This document shows, piece after piece, positions 1-6,860 of a stretch of 7,918 bases of DNA. This stretch comes from Clostridiales bacterium. GTDB lineage: Bacteria > Bacillota > Clostridia > Oscillospirales > Oscillospiraceae. The notes under the pieces were generated by a model. That model was not told the origin of the DNA, ran no database searches, and saw only the letters and a program-made list of their open reading frames with translations. Location: the NCBI GenBank assembly GCA_020861055.1, contig JAJBTD010000214.1, positions 1 to 7,918 of the forward strand, written 5' to 3'. Made by a program: the position numbers and the translations under genes. The number at the start of each line of letters is the position of its first letter. The first letter of the stretch is position 1.

Positions 1-323
1 CCCTGGCGGGGCCGGGAGTGAATCTGCTGCTGGCGCTGGGGTGCAGCCGGATGGGCGGGGAGACGGGACAGCTCTTTGCCGGAGTGAACGTTATCCTGGC
101 CTGCTTCAACCTGCTGCCCGTGCCGCCACTGGACGGGGGACAGGCAGTTCAGCTGCGCCGGGGGCGGATGGGCCTGGGCCGCCCGGGTGGGCTGGCGGCA
201 CGGCCTGTAGCTGACTTGGCCTGGGGGGTAGCAAGCGGGGCGGGGCTGTGGCTGGCCTGGCGGGGCAACCCCGCTCTGCTGCTCCTGGGACTGTGGCTGC
301 TCGTGGGGCGGAAACAGGAGTGA
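1..323 (+). CDS. M50 site-2 protease family protein (SpoIVFB-like), C-terminal part only
   Basis: This is the 3' end of a gene whose start lies outside the window. The frame is open to the edge, so the GTG at 18 is probably internal. The visible 106 residues begin with the AGPGVN segment, which matches the (A)GP..N motif of the M50 family. About 40 residues later comes NLLPVPPLDGGQ, the conserved motif whose Asp is a zinc ligand in intramembrane site-2 proteases. The rest is hydrophobic with an Arg-rich stretch between, ending in a Leu/Trp-rich membrane segment and GRKQE. Members of this family cut substrates inside the membrane; in endospore formers SpoIVFB processes pro-sigma-K. The HExxH half of the active site would be upstream and cannot be checked, so the SpoIVFB assignment is a guess within a well-supported family. 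The TGA stop lies inside the 5' arm of the downstream inverted repeat. Confidence 0.8.
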   Translation, partial: LAGPGVNLLLALGCSRMGGETGQLFAGVNVILACFNLLPVPPLDGGQAVQLRRGRMGLGRPGGLAARPVADLAWGVASGAGLWLAWRGNPALLLLGLWLLVGRKQE

Positions 324-361
324 GCCGGGCAACACCGTTCGGGCGCTATCCGGCTCACTTT
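320..361. terminator. Inverted repeat between convergent genes, possible bidirectional terminator
   Basis: A perfect 9-bp inverted repeat, GTGAGCCGG (320-328) and CCGGCTCAC (350-358), encloses 21 nt and is followed on the plus strand by only TTT. It fills most of the 47-nt gap between the stops of the protease gene and thrS, where a shared terminator is expected. The loop is long and the U-tract short in both directions, so efficiency is uncertain. Confidence 0.5.
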
Positions 362-370
362 GTAAACCAA

Positions 371-2119
371 TCAGTCGATTTTTTTGCTGTCCACGGCATC
401 CTTGAGCATGGACAGGAAATCCTCCTGGCTCATGGCGCCCAGGTCCTTGCCGGAGCGATGCCGGATGGAGACGGTCTGGTTCTCCATATCCTTGTCGCCC
501 ACCACGATCATATAGGGGATCTTCTGCCCCTGGGCCTCCCGGATCTTGTAGCCCAGCTTTTCGGAGCGGTGGTCTACCTCTACCCGATATCCGGCGGCGG
601 TGAGCTTCTGCTCCACCTGGTCGGCGTAGTCGGCGGCCCGGTCGGTGACGGGCAGCACCTTTACCTGGACGGGAGCCAGCCAGACGGGGAAGGCCCCGGC
701 GAAGTGCTCGGTGATGACGCCGATGAACCGCTCAATGGAACCCAGCACCACGCGATGAATCATGACGGGGCGGTGCTTCTCTCCGTCCGGGCCGGTGTAC
801 TCCAGTTCAAACCGCTCCGGCAGCTGCATATCCAGCTGAATGGTCCCACACTGCCAGGTGCGGCCCAGGGAGTCCGCCAGATGGAAGTCCAGCTTGGGAC
901 CGTAGAAGGCCCCGTCGCCCTCGTTGATGGAGTATTCCTTGCCCATCTCGGTGACGGCCTGCTTCAGCGTCTCGGTGGCGAAGTCCCAGTCCTTCTCGTC
1001 GCCCATGTGGTCCTCCGGCATGGTGGAGACCTCGATCTGGTAGGTCAGGCCAAAGACGGAGTACACCTCGTCGAACAGCTTGACCACGTTTTTGATCTCG
1101 TCCTTCATCTGGTCCCAGGTCATGAAGATGTGGGCGTCGTCCTGCGTAAAGCAGCGGACCCGGAACAGGCCGTGAAGGGCGCCGGAGAGCTCGTGACGAT
1201 GCACCAGGCCCAGCTCACCCATGCGCAGGGGCAGGTCGCGGTAGGAGCGGGGCTCGGACTTGTAGACCAGCATCCCGCCGGGGCAGTTCATGGGCTTGAT
1301 GGCGTAGTCCTCGCCGTCGATGACGGTGGTGTACATATTCTCCTTGTAGTGGTCCCAGTGACCGGACCGCTCCCACAGGCTGCGGTTCAGAATCATGGGG
1401 GTGGAGATCTCCACATAGCCGTACCGCTTGTGTACCTCCCGCCAGTAGTCGATGAGGGTGTTGCGCAGCACCATGCCCTTGGGCAGGAAGAAGGGGAAGC
1501 CGGGGCCCTCGTCGGTCAGCATATACAGGCCCAGCTCCTTGCCCAGCTTCCGGTGGTCACGCTTTTTGGCCTCCTCCTGCTGCTTGAGGTACTCGTCCAG
1601 CTGGTCCTTCTTGGGGAAGGCGATGCCGTAGATGCGCTGGAGCGTCTCCCGGTTGGAGTCGCCCCGCCAGTAGGCGGCGTTGCAGGCGGTGAGCTTGATG
1701 GCGTTGCCCTTTACCCGGCCGGTGGAGTCCAGATGGGGGCCGGCGCACAGGTCGGTGAACTCCCCCTGACGGTAGAAGGAGATGACCTCATCTTCGGGCA
1801 GATCGTTGATCAGCTCCACCTTATACGGCTCGTCCTTCATGAACTCCAGGGCCTCGGCGCGGGGCAGCTCGAACCGCTCCAGCTTTAGCTTCTCCTTGCA
1901 GATCTTCCGCATCTCCGCCTCGATCTGTTCCAGGATCTCCGGGGTAAAGGAGAAGGGTGCGTCCAGGTCGTAGTAAAAGCCGTTTTCGATGGAAGGGCCG
2001 ATGGCCAGCTTCACCTCAGGATACAGGCGCTTCACCGCCTGGGCCAGAATGTGGGAGCAGGTGTGCCAATAGGTGCGGCGATACTGCTCGTTTTCAAAAG
2101 AATACTGCTCGTTTGCCAT
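371..2119 (-). CDS. thrS: Threonyl-tRNA synthetase lacking the TGS domain
   Basis: This cytoplasmic class II synthetase charges tRNA-Thr with threonine using ATP. The 582 residues hold an N2 editing domain (about 10-175) with its zinc/editing residues H19xxxH23 and C125xxxH129, used to remove mischarged serine. The catalytic core (about 190-470) follows, with MNCPGG containing C279, the motif 2 region RHELSGALHGLFRVR then DDAH with H330, and H455 in PVMIHR. C279, H330 and H455 match the spacing of the E. coli zinc ligands. The HGTP anticodon-binding domain occupies about 480-575. Most bacterial ThrRS are about 635-645 residues and begin with a ~60-residue TGS (N1) domain; this one starts directly at the editing domain. 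The start is firm: AAGGAGGA (2128-2135) lies 8 nt upstream, and the T-box terminator occupies the DNA where a TGS domain would have to be encoded. Transcription is controlled by the T-box leader. Confidence 0.97.
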   Translation of the reverse strand: MANEQYSFENEQYRRTYWHTCSHILAQAVKRLYPEVKLAIGPSIENGFYYDLDAPFSFTPEILEQIEAEMRKICKEKLKLERFELPRAEALEFMKDEPYKVELINDLPEDEVISFYRQGEFTDLCAGPHLDSTGRVKGNAIKLTACNAAYWRGDSNRETLQRIYGIAFPKKDQLDEYLKQQEEAKKRDHRKLGKELGLYMLTDEGPGFPFFLPKGMVLRNTLIDYWREVHKRYGYVEISTPMILNRSLWERSGHWDHYKENMYTTVIDGEDYAIKPMNCPGGMLVYKSEPRSYRDLPLRMGELGLVHRHELSGALHGLFRVRCFTQDDAHIFMTWDQMKDEIKNVVKLFDEVYSVFGLTYQIEVSTMPEDHMGDEKDWDFATETLKQAVTEMGKEYSINEGDGAFYGPKLDFHLADSLGRTWQCGTIQLDMQLPERFELEYTGPDGEKHRPVMIHRVVLGSIERFIGVITEHFAGAFPVWLAPVQVKVLPVTDRAADYADQVEQKLTAAGYRVEVDHRSEKLGYKIREAQGQKIPYMIVVGDKDMENQTVSIRHRSGKDLGAMSQEDFLSMLKDAVDSKKID

Positions 2120-2157
2120 GAAAATGCTCCTCCTTACAATGTGCGGGGCGAGGTATA

Positions 2158-2192
2158 CAAAATCCCACCCCTGACAGAATCAGGGGTGGGAT
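2158..2192 (-). terminator. Conditional intrinsic terminator of the T-box leader
   Basis: On the minus strand a 13-bp perfect stem, ATCCCACCCCTGA / TCAGGGGTGGGAT (2162-2192), has a 5-nt loop TTCTG and a short T-run (TTTT, then G). The 5' arm shares bases with the antiterminator, so it forms when tRNA-Thr is charged. It lies about 40 nt before the thrS start codon. Confidence 0.92.
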
Positions 2193-2400
2193 GAAAAAAC
2201 ATCTCACGGTTCCACCCTGCTTGGTCTGCCCGGATAAAGGACAGACCCGCTCATTGGCCGCGGTAACGGGCGGCGCACGGCAGGCTTTGTCACCTGCGGC
2301 TCCGGGGCGGTGTCACCGGTTCGGGCGGAAAGCGCTTGCAGCACAGGGCGCTTCTCTCTGACCGACCTCTGCGGATTCGTCCCCTTCATCGCCAAATCAC
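2158..2400 (-). promoter_or_regulatory. T-box riboswitch leader of thrS (tRNA-Thr sensing)
   Basis: The T-box sequence AGGGTGGAACCGTG is at 2205-2218. An antiterminator can form from GGG (2215-2217) and GTGAGA (2202-2207) pairing with TTTCATCCC (2188-2196), leaving the canonical 7-nt bulge TGGAACC (2208-2214) that binds the uncharged tRNA 3' end. The 3' arm overlaps the 5' arm of the terminator, so the two folds exclude each other. Upstream, Stem III is GGTCTGTCC/GGGCAGACC (2223-2247). Stem I carries the conserved AGAGAG (2354-2359) flanked by AAGCGC (2348-2353)/GCGCTT (2330-2335) and GGTCGG (2362-2367)/CCGAACC (2318-2324). ACC at 2309-2311, followed by G, is in the right place for a threonine specifier codon. 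The specifier is inferred from position; the T-box and antiterminator are seen directly. The bulge TGGA predicts a tRNA with discriminator U73. Known mechanism: uncharged tRNA-Thr stabilises the antiterminator and allows thrS transcription. Confidence 0.93.
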
Positions 2401-2406
2401 AGGTTG

Positions 2407-2435
2407 AATATAGCACGATTGACCGCCGGTGTCAA
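2407..2435 (-). promoter_or_regulatory. Vegetative (sigma-A type) promoter of thrS
   Basis: The minus strand has a perfect -35 TTGACA (2430-2435), a 17-bp spacer and -10 TATATT (2407-2412). Transcription should begin near 2400, giving a leader of about 280 nt that holds the whole T-box. Such a strong promoter with downstream attenuation is the usual T-box arrangement. Confidence 0.9.
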
Positions 2436-2487
2436 GGGGGAAGACTGTTGCTTCTGGGCTCCGCTTTCTGACGCCTGCGCTGTTGCC

Positions 2488-2529
2488 CCGGAACCGGATG
2501 CGGCCTCCGTTGACGCTGAACCGGAACCG
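2488..2529. repeat. Direct repeat CCGGAACCG around the msrC promoter, possible operator
   Basis: The 9-mer CCGGAACCG occurs at 2488-2496 and again at 2521-2529, 33 bp apart start to start, about three helical turns. The first copy is followed by G, making the symmetric unit CCGGAACCGG. The second lies in the spacer between the -35 and -10 of the msrC promoter. This placement suits binding of a dimeric regulator, but no regulator gene is visible nearby and a chance repeat in GC-rich DNA is possible. Confidence 0.35.
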
Positions 2530-2538
2530 TGATAAAAT
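2510..2538 (+). promoter_or_regulatory. Vegetative promoter of the methionine sulfoxide reductase gene
   Basis: -35 TTGACG (2510-2515), a 17-bp spacer and -10 TAAAAT (2533-2538) give a predicted start near 2545 and a leader of about 27 nt. It is divergent from the thrS promoter, with about 75 bp between the two -35 boxes. The rest of the gap (2436-2571) holds no gene that I can see. Confidence 0.8.
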
Positions 2539-2571
2539 GAATCAACATCCGATCGAAAGCAAGGTGTGAAT

Positions 2572-3054
2572 ATGTCTGCTGTTTCATCCTTTGAGCCACC
2601 CTATGACACGCTGCTCCCTCAGCTTGCCGCCCTGCTGGAAAGGGAGCGGGACACGGTGGCCAACCTCTCCAACGCCTCTGCACTGCTCATGGACGCCCTG
2701 GAGGGGCTGAACTGGGCGGGCTTCTATCTGCTGCGGGAGGGTATGCTGGTGCTGGGCCCCTTTCAGGGCAGGCCCGCCTGCATCCGCATCTCTTTGGGCT
2801 GCGGGGTCTGCGGCACGGCGGCGGAGCGGGGAGAGACGGTGGTGGTCCCGGACGTTCACCAATTCTCCGGACACATCGCCTGCGACGGGGCCTCCCGCTC
2901 GGAGGTCGCAGTGCCCCTTTATCGGCCTGACGGCGGCTTGGCGGGGGTGCTGGATGTGGACAGCCCCCGCCTGAACCGTTTTTCCACCGCAGACCGGGCG
3001 GGGCTGGAGGCGTGCGCCCGATTGATCGAGGCCGCCTGCGACTGGCGCATCTGA
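2572..3054 (+). CDS. msrC: Free methionine-(R)-sulfoxide reductase (GAF domain)
   Basis: This cytoplasmic enzyme reduces free L-methionine-(R)-S-oxide to methionine, with thiol recycling by thioredoxin (fRMsr family; E. coli MsrC/YebR, Bacillus YtsP). The 160 residues are essentially one GAF domain, the family's usual size. The three family cysteines are all present: C70 in PACIRI, C80 in GCGVCGTAA and C104 in GHIACD. Their spacings of 10 and 24 residues equal those of E. coli C84, C94 and C118; the last is the catalytic residue. NWAGFYL near the N-terminus and SEVAVPLY then GVLDVDSP also fit the family. I chose ATG 2572 because AAGG (2561-2564) lies 7 nt upstream; the GTG at 2566 would add two residues and sit on the SD. 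The gene has its own promoter and no clear terminator before the next promoter, so some read-through into the nitroreductase gene is possible. Confidence 0.93.
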   Translation: MSAVSSFEPPYDTLLPQLAALLERERDTVANLSNASALLMDALEGLNWAGFYLLREGMLVLGPFQGRPACIRISLGCGVCGTAAERGETVVVPDVHQFSGHIACDGASRSEVAVPLYRPDGGLAGVLDVDSPRLNRFSTADRAGLEACARLIEAACDWRI

Positions 3055-3058
3055 CGGC

Positions 3059-3087
3059 TTGCATTTTGAAGGAAATCGTCCTATAAT
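3059..3087 (+). promoter_or_regulatory. Vegetative promoter of the nitroreductase gene
   Basis: -35 TTGCAT (3059-3064), a 17-bp spacer and a perfect -10 TATAAT (3082-3087) start four bases after the msrC stop codon. The leader of about 60 nt includes a small possible hairpin, GCGG..CCGC around 3109-3125, upstream of the ribosome binding site. Confidence 0.82.
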
Positions 3088-3154
3088 AATGGCATAAAAT
3101 TTACAGAAGCGGAGGTTTCCCCCGCGTTTACACGACCAGAGGAGGTCAACTGCA

Positions 3155-3682
3155 ATGAGCAATCAGGTTATGGAATCCATTCTCTCCCGCAGGAGCGTCC
3201 GCAGCTACAAGTCCGACCCGGTGCCCAAGGAGCTGCTGGATCAGGTGCTGGAGGCCGGCACCTACGCCGCCACCGGCATGGGACGGCAGTCTCCCATCAT
3301 TATCGCCGTCACCGACAAGGCCCTCCGGGACAAGCTCTCCGCCATGAACGCCGCCGTCATGGGCAAGCCGGGGGCGGACCCCTTCTACGGTGCGCCCGTA
3401 GTGCTGGTGGTGCTGGCGGACAAGAGCGTCCCCACCCATGTCTACGACGGCAGCCTGGTCATGGGCAATCTGATGGAGGCTGCCCACGCTGTGGGCCTGT
3501 CCAGCTGCTGGATTCACCGGGCGAAGGAGGAGTTCGAGACGGACGAGGGCAAGGAGATCCTGGCCTCTCTGGGCATCCAGGGGGACTATGAGGGTATCGG
3601 CCACTGCATCCTGGGCTATGCCGACGGCCCCGCGCCCCAGCCCAAGCCCCGGAAGGACGGCTACGTCTATCGGGTGGAGTGA
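3155..3682 (+). CDS. Nitroreductase family protein (FMN-dependent NAD(P)H oxidoreductase)
   Basis: This is probably a small dimeric cytoplasmic flavoprotein that uses NAD(P)H to reduce nitro compounds, quinones or another acceptor; the physiological substrate cannot be read from sequence. The 175 residues fit the short nitroreductase families. The N-terminal SRRSVRSY (11-18) is the typical FMN-phosphate-binding motif, followed by GMGRQSP (41-47), where the family has a flavin-contacting segment. Next come FYGAPVVLVVLAD (77-89), the helix DGSLVMGNLMEAAHAVGL (98-115) and the C-terminal GHCILGYADG (149-158), all conserved in the superfamily. The start is supported by AGAGGAGG at 3138-3145, 9 nt before ATG. 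The gene is monocistronic or at most shares read-through with msrC, and ends at a strong hairpin. There is no truncation or missing motif. Confidence 0.92.
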   Translation: MSNQVMESILSRRSVRSYKSDPVPKELLDQVLEAGTYAATGMGRQSPIIIAVTDKALRDKLSAMNAAVMGKPGADPFYGAPVVLVVLADKSVPTHVYDGSLVMGNLMEAAHAVGLSSCWIHRAKEEFETDEGKEILASLGIQGDYEGIGHCILGYADGPAPQPKPRKDGYVYRVE

Positions 3683-3706
3683 ATTCACCCCCAATGAAAC
3701 AACATC

Positions 3707-3749
3707 AGCACCCGGAGACGCAAAAGCCGTCTCCGGGTGCTGTGCTTTT
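3707..3749 (+). terminator. Intrinsic terminator after the nitroreductase gene
   Basis: A perfect 14-bp stem, AGCACCCGGAGACG (3707-3720) and CGTCTCCGGGTGCT (3728-3741), has a 7-nt loop CAAAAGC. It is followed on the plus strand by GTGCTTTTG, a short displaced T-run. It starts 25 bases after the stop codon. Confidence 0.85.
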
Positions 3750-3758
3750 GAAATGGGC

Positions 3759-3797
3759 GGCGGCCCCTGCGCCGAAGGGTGCAGGGGCCGCCTGTTT
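3759..3797. terminator. Second hairpin in the convergent gap, likely terminator for the GH3 operon
   Basis: A 12-bp perfect stem, GGCGGCCCCTGC (3759-3770) and GCAGGGGCCGCC (3781-3792), encloses a 10-nt loop. On the plus strand it is followed by TGTTT. On the minus strand it is about 40 nt beyond the GH3 stop, with only ATTTC after it. It could act on either strand; the weak T-runs limit certainty. Confidence 0.65.
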
Positions 3798-3832
3798 AGG
3801 GAGAGAGGATAGGAAAACGCTTGCTTTGCCGC

Positions 3833-6800
3833 TTATTCGGCGGAGGTCTCCTTGCGCTTCTTCACGAAGCGGACGATGGCATAGGCTTCCAGAGCAATCA
3901 CTACCAGACCGATGACCACGTCTACACCGTAGAAGGTGGTGACCCAGCCGGGAGTGGAGAAGTTCCGCTCGTCCATAGCGCTGGAGTTTGCCAGGCTGTA
4001 GAGAATGTTGTGGGAGGCGTTGCGCATGGCGATGACGGTATTGGCGTCGTCCGTGTTGGTGGCAAATGCCTTGGCGTCGCCGGAGGAGGACAGCATCTTG
4101 TCGCCGCCCACCCGGATGGCGGAGTCTGCCAGCATGTTGCCGTCGGTGGTGCCGTTGAACCAGTCGGACACGGTGGAGCCTACGAAGCCCCATTCATCCC
4201 GGAGAACGGTCTGGAGCAGCTCTTCGCAGCAACCGGCCCAGACGTTGCCCACATAGTTGAAGGCAGTCATGACGTTGTCTGCGCCGCCGATCTTGACGGA
4301 CATCTCGAAGGACTTCATGTAGACCTCACGCATGGCCTGCTCGTTGGTCCAGGTGCAGAGCATCTTCTTCCGGTTGGTCTCGGAGTCGTTGAGGGCAAAG
4401 TGCTTGATGTAGCACTGGATGCCGTACTCCTTGGCCCCGGCCACCTCGTTGGCGCCCATCCAGCCAGAGAGAACGCCGTCCTCGGAGTAATACTCGAAGT
4501 TACGGCCGGAGAAAGCGGTGCGGTGGATGTTCATGGCAGGGCCGTACCAGCCAACCACGTTCATGTCGTTACACTGCTGACCCATCATCTGGCCACGCTG
4601 ATAGGCGAGGTCCTTGCTCCAGGTGGCGGCGATCATGGTGGCGCAGTTGAAAGCGGTGCCGTTTTCGCCGGTGTAGTTGTTGGCAATGGCAGCGGGGCCG
4701 TCGCACTCGATGGTGGCGGGCAGACCGATGGAGTCCACCTTGGCGTTGGCGTAGCCGCCGGTGCCGATCAGGTTGTTCATCTCATCCACGGTGAGCTCAT
4801 CCAGCAGATCGTCCCAGAGAGGATCGTCGTAGTCCAGACCCACCATGTCCTGAATCGTCAGGCCGTTGTTCGCTCCGGTGGTGGGCATGACCGCATCCGG
4901 GTCGTCGTACTCGGAGGAGTCGTAGGTGTTCTGACTGTAGAAGCCATTCAGGACGGTCTCTGTCATGGTGAAGTCGGTGGGGGCTGCGGTGGCCTCAGCG
5001 TAGTTGGCAAAGCCGTCCGCACGGGAGAGATAGATCACGTCGCCAGCGGCGAAGTCAAACTGGTTGGTAGCGGCGACGTTGTCCGTGGAGCGGGCGCCGT
5101 CGTTCTCGTCGTTGTAGATGATGTCGTCCTCCAGGGAGACGGTGCGGCTGTCGATGACGGTGTGGGAGTCGGAGCGGATGCTGATCTCATAGTCGCCAGC
5201 CTCCAGCACATAAGCGCCGCCCTCGGCCTTGATGCCGGAGTAGTCATAGGAGGCCATATCTTCCCAGTTGAAGGAGATGGTGACGGTCTCGGAGGTGCCA
5301 GGCTCCAGCAGGTCGGTCTTGCCGAAGTCGATCAGGTTGACGGAGGACTTCTCAATGCCGCCGTTGTAGTAGGGAGGCGTGTAGTAGACCTCTACCACGT
5401 CCTTACCTGCCACAGAGCCGGTGTTGGTGACGGTGACGGTCAGGGTGATGGTGGTACCGTCGTCCTGGAAATCGGTGATCTCCTGGTCAAAGGTGGTGTA
5501 GCTCAGGCCGTAGCCGAAGGGATACTGCACTGTGCTGTCATAGTCGATGAGCCCCTCCTCTGCGGCGGTCTCATAGAACTTGTAGCCCACATAGATGCTC
5601 TCCACGTAGTTGTTGAAGCTGGCGTAGAGCGCGCCGTAGGAGGTGGACGTGTTGACCAGATCTGCGGAGTCGTCATAGATAAAGCTGCCCACGTAGTTGA
5701 TGGCGGGGATGCTCAGCAGGTCATAGACATAGGTATCCACCAGCTTGCCGGAGGGGTTGGCCTCGCCGCTGAGGACGTTGCCCAGGGAGCGGAAGCCCGT
5801 CTGACCGGGGCCGGCGATCCACACGGCGGCGGTGATGGAGTCATACTCGTCCAGGAAGCCCAGCTCCATGGCGTTGGCGGAGTTGATGACCACGACCACG
5901 TTGTCAAACTCCTCGCACACCCGGTCCAGCATGGCGATCTCACGGTTGCTCAGCTCCAGATAGGACTTGGAGGGGTCCACGTCGTCGGCATAGGAGGTGT
6001 AACGGACGCCGGTATAACCAGCCCAGCCGCCGGCGTACTCAAAGGTATCCTCGTCGGTGATGCTGGTGGGCAGGTCGGCGTTCTCGCCGCCGGAGCGGGC
6101 GATGACAACGATGGCGGTGTCGGAGAACTCGGTGGCGCTCTCGAAGATGCCCGCCTCGTCATACTCCTCGATGGTGGGCTCGGGGATGGTCCAGTCCTGG
6201 CCGTTCATGCCCACGGTGGGCCGCTCGTCCAGGAAAGCGGTGTAGAAGTCGGAGATGGTGGTGTTCAGCTCAAATCCGGCCTCCTCCAGACCCTGGAGCA
6301 GAGAAACGCAGGTGCTCTCGTCCACGGAGCCGGAGCCGGTGCCGCCGTAGACCGGATTGGTGGAGGACCAGCCGAACACGTTCAGCTTGGTCACGCCGGT
6401 CAGGGGCAGGGTGTTGTCCTCATTCTTCAGCAGAACGATGCCCTCGTCGGCGATGTCCTCCACCAGCTCCTCCGAGGCGGCGATGGTTTCGTCGCTGAGG
6501 GTGTAGGTGTCGCCCAGCAGGTTGTTGAGAATGCTGTACTCAGGCCCCAGGCAGATGACGTTCACAGTGATGGCCAGGGTCAGGATAATGGCAACTAGGC
6601 CCTCCATCCGGACCAGGCCTCTTACGGGCTGCTTGATGGCGAAGGCGGCGATCACGACCACCAGTGCGATGACAAGGATGACCACCGCCGGAATCAGATA
6701 GCTCGTCAGAGCCTGAACGGTAGCAGTCACATCGTCCATAGAAATCGAAACAGAGCGGCTGGACAGATAGCTCATGATACCGGCATAGGCCGCAGCGATC

Positions 6801-6856
6801 ACGGCGATGATGACGACCACCACGATCAGCGGCTTAAGCCACTTCTTGTTTTTCAT
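3833..6856 (-). CDS. Membrane-anchored, domain-permuted GH3 family glycosidase
   Basis: This is a predicted exo-acting beta-glycosidase (beta-glucosidase or beta-xylosidase class). Its domain order is reversed relative to most GH3 enzymes. The alpha/beta sandwich (GH3_C, about 120-455) opens with ADEGIVLLKNEDNTLPL-type sequence and carries the likely acid/base E258 in SGGEN. An Fn3-like domain follows (about 465-570), then a linker to about 685. The catalytic barrel (GH3_N, about 685-960) has D719 in ECDGP, GRNFEYYSED (784-793), KHFALND (818-824) and nucleophile D898 in SDW. Hydrophobic helices lie at about 9-29, 53-75, 84-106 and 974-996. Positive residues (MKNKK, the KQPVRG loop and KKRKE) flank them so that both termini are inside and the enzyme domain outside. 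The start is set by AGGAGGT just upstream. It lies 24 nt after the GH43 gene, so it is probably the second gene of that operon. Reversed GH3 enzymes are known from Ruminococcus albus and Butyrivibrio. The substrate is not determined. Confidence 0.93.
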   Translation of the reverse strand: MKNKKWLKPLIVVVVIIAVIAAAYAGIMSYLSSRSVSISMDDVTATVQALTSYLIPAVVILVIALVVVIAAFAIKQPVRGLVRMEGLVAIILTLAITVNVICLGPEYSILNNLLGDTYTLSDETIAASEELVEDIADEGIVLLKNEDNTLPLTGVTKLNVFGWSSTNPVYGGTGSGSVDESTCVSLLQGLEEAGFELNTTISDFYTAFLDERPTVGMNGQDWTIPEPTIEEYDEAGIFESATEFSDTAIVVIARSGGENADLPTSITDEDTFEYAGGWAGYTGVRYTSYADDVDPSKSYLELSNREIAMLDRVCEEFDNVVVVINSANAMELGFLDEYDSITAAVWIAGPGQTGFRSLGNVLSGEANPSGKLVDTYVYDLLSIPAINYVGSFIYDDSADLVNTSTSYGALYASFNNYVESIYVGYKFYETAAEEGLIDYDSTVQYPFGYGLSYTTFDQEITDFQDDGTTITLTVTVTNTGSVAGKDVVEVYYTPPYYNGGIEKSSVNLIDFGKTDLLEPGTSETVTISFNWEDMASYDYSGIKAEGGAYVLEAGDYEISIRSDSHTVIDSRTVSLEDDIIYNDENDGARSTDNVAATNQFDFAAGDVIYLSRADGFANYAEATAAPTDFTMTETVLNGFYSQNTYDSSEYDDPDAVMPTTGANNGLTIQDMVGLDYDDPLWDDLLDELTVDEMNNLIGTGGYANAKVDSIGLPATIECDGPAAIANNYTGENGTAFNCATMIAATWSKDLAYQRGQMMGQQCNDMNVVGWYGPAMNIHRTAFSGRNFEYYSEDGVLSGWMGANEVAGAKEYGIQCYIKHFALNDSETNRKKMLCTWTNEQAMREVYMKSFEMSVKIGGADNVMTAFNYVGNVWAGCCEELLQTVLRDEWGFVGSTVSDWFNGTTDGNMLADSAIRVGGDKMLSSSGDAKAFATNTDDANTVIAMRNASHNILYSLANSSAMDERNFSTPGWVTTFYGVDVVIGLVVIALEAYAIVRFVKKRKETSAE

Positions 6857-6860
6857 AATT

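Noticed and set aside
248..1888. A 546-codon open frame on the plus strand, opposite thrS
   Set aside because: It is the same kind of antisense shadow, overlapping both the protease gene end and a certain thrS. The product is low-complexity Leu/Val/Gly/His with no motif.
2204..2416. A 70-codon minus-strand frame upstream of thrS, considered as a leader peptide
   Set aside because: The start overlaps the -10 box (2407-2412), so it lies upstream of the predicted transcript start. The region is fully explained as structured T-box RNA.
2584..3162. A 192-codon minus-strand frame opposite msrC
   Set aside because: msrC on the other strand keeps all three family cysteines with exact spacing, and the antisense product has no recognisable features.
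3679..3915. Short plus-strand frames across the convergent gap
   Set aside because: They are mostly translated terminator hairpins and the antisense end of the GH3 gene, with no RBS and no similarity I recognise.
3821..6598. A 925-codon open frame on the plus strand, opposite the GH3 gene
   Set aside because: It is antisense to a gene with clear catalytic motifs. Its composition is a Val/Gly/His-rich string with no recognisable domain, as expected from the GC-rich codon bias of the real gene. It has no convincing RBS or promoter.
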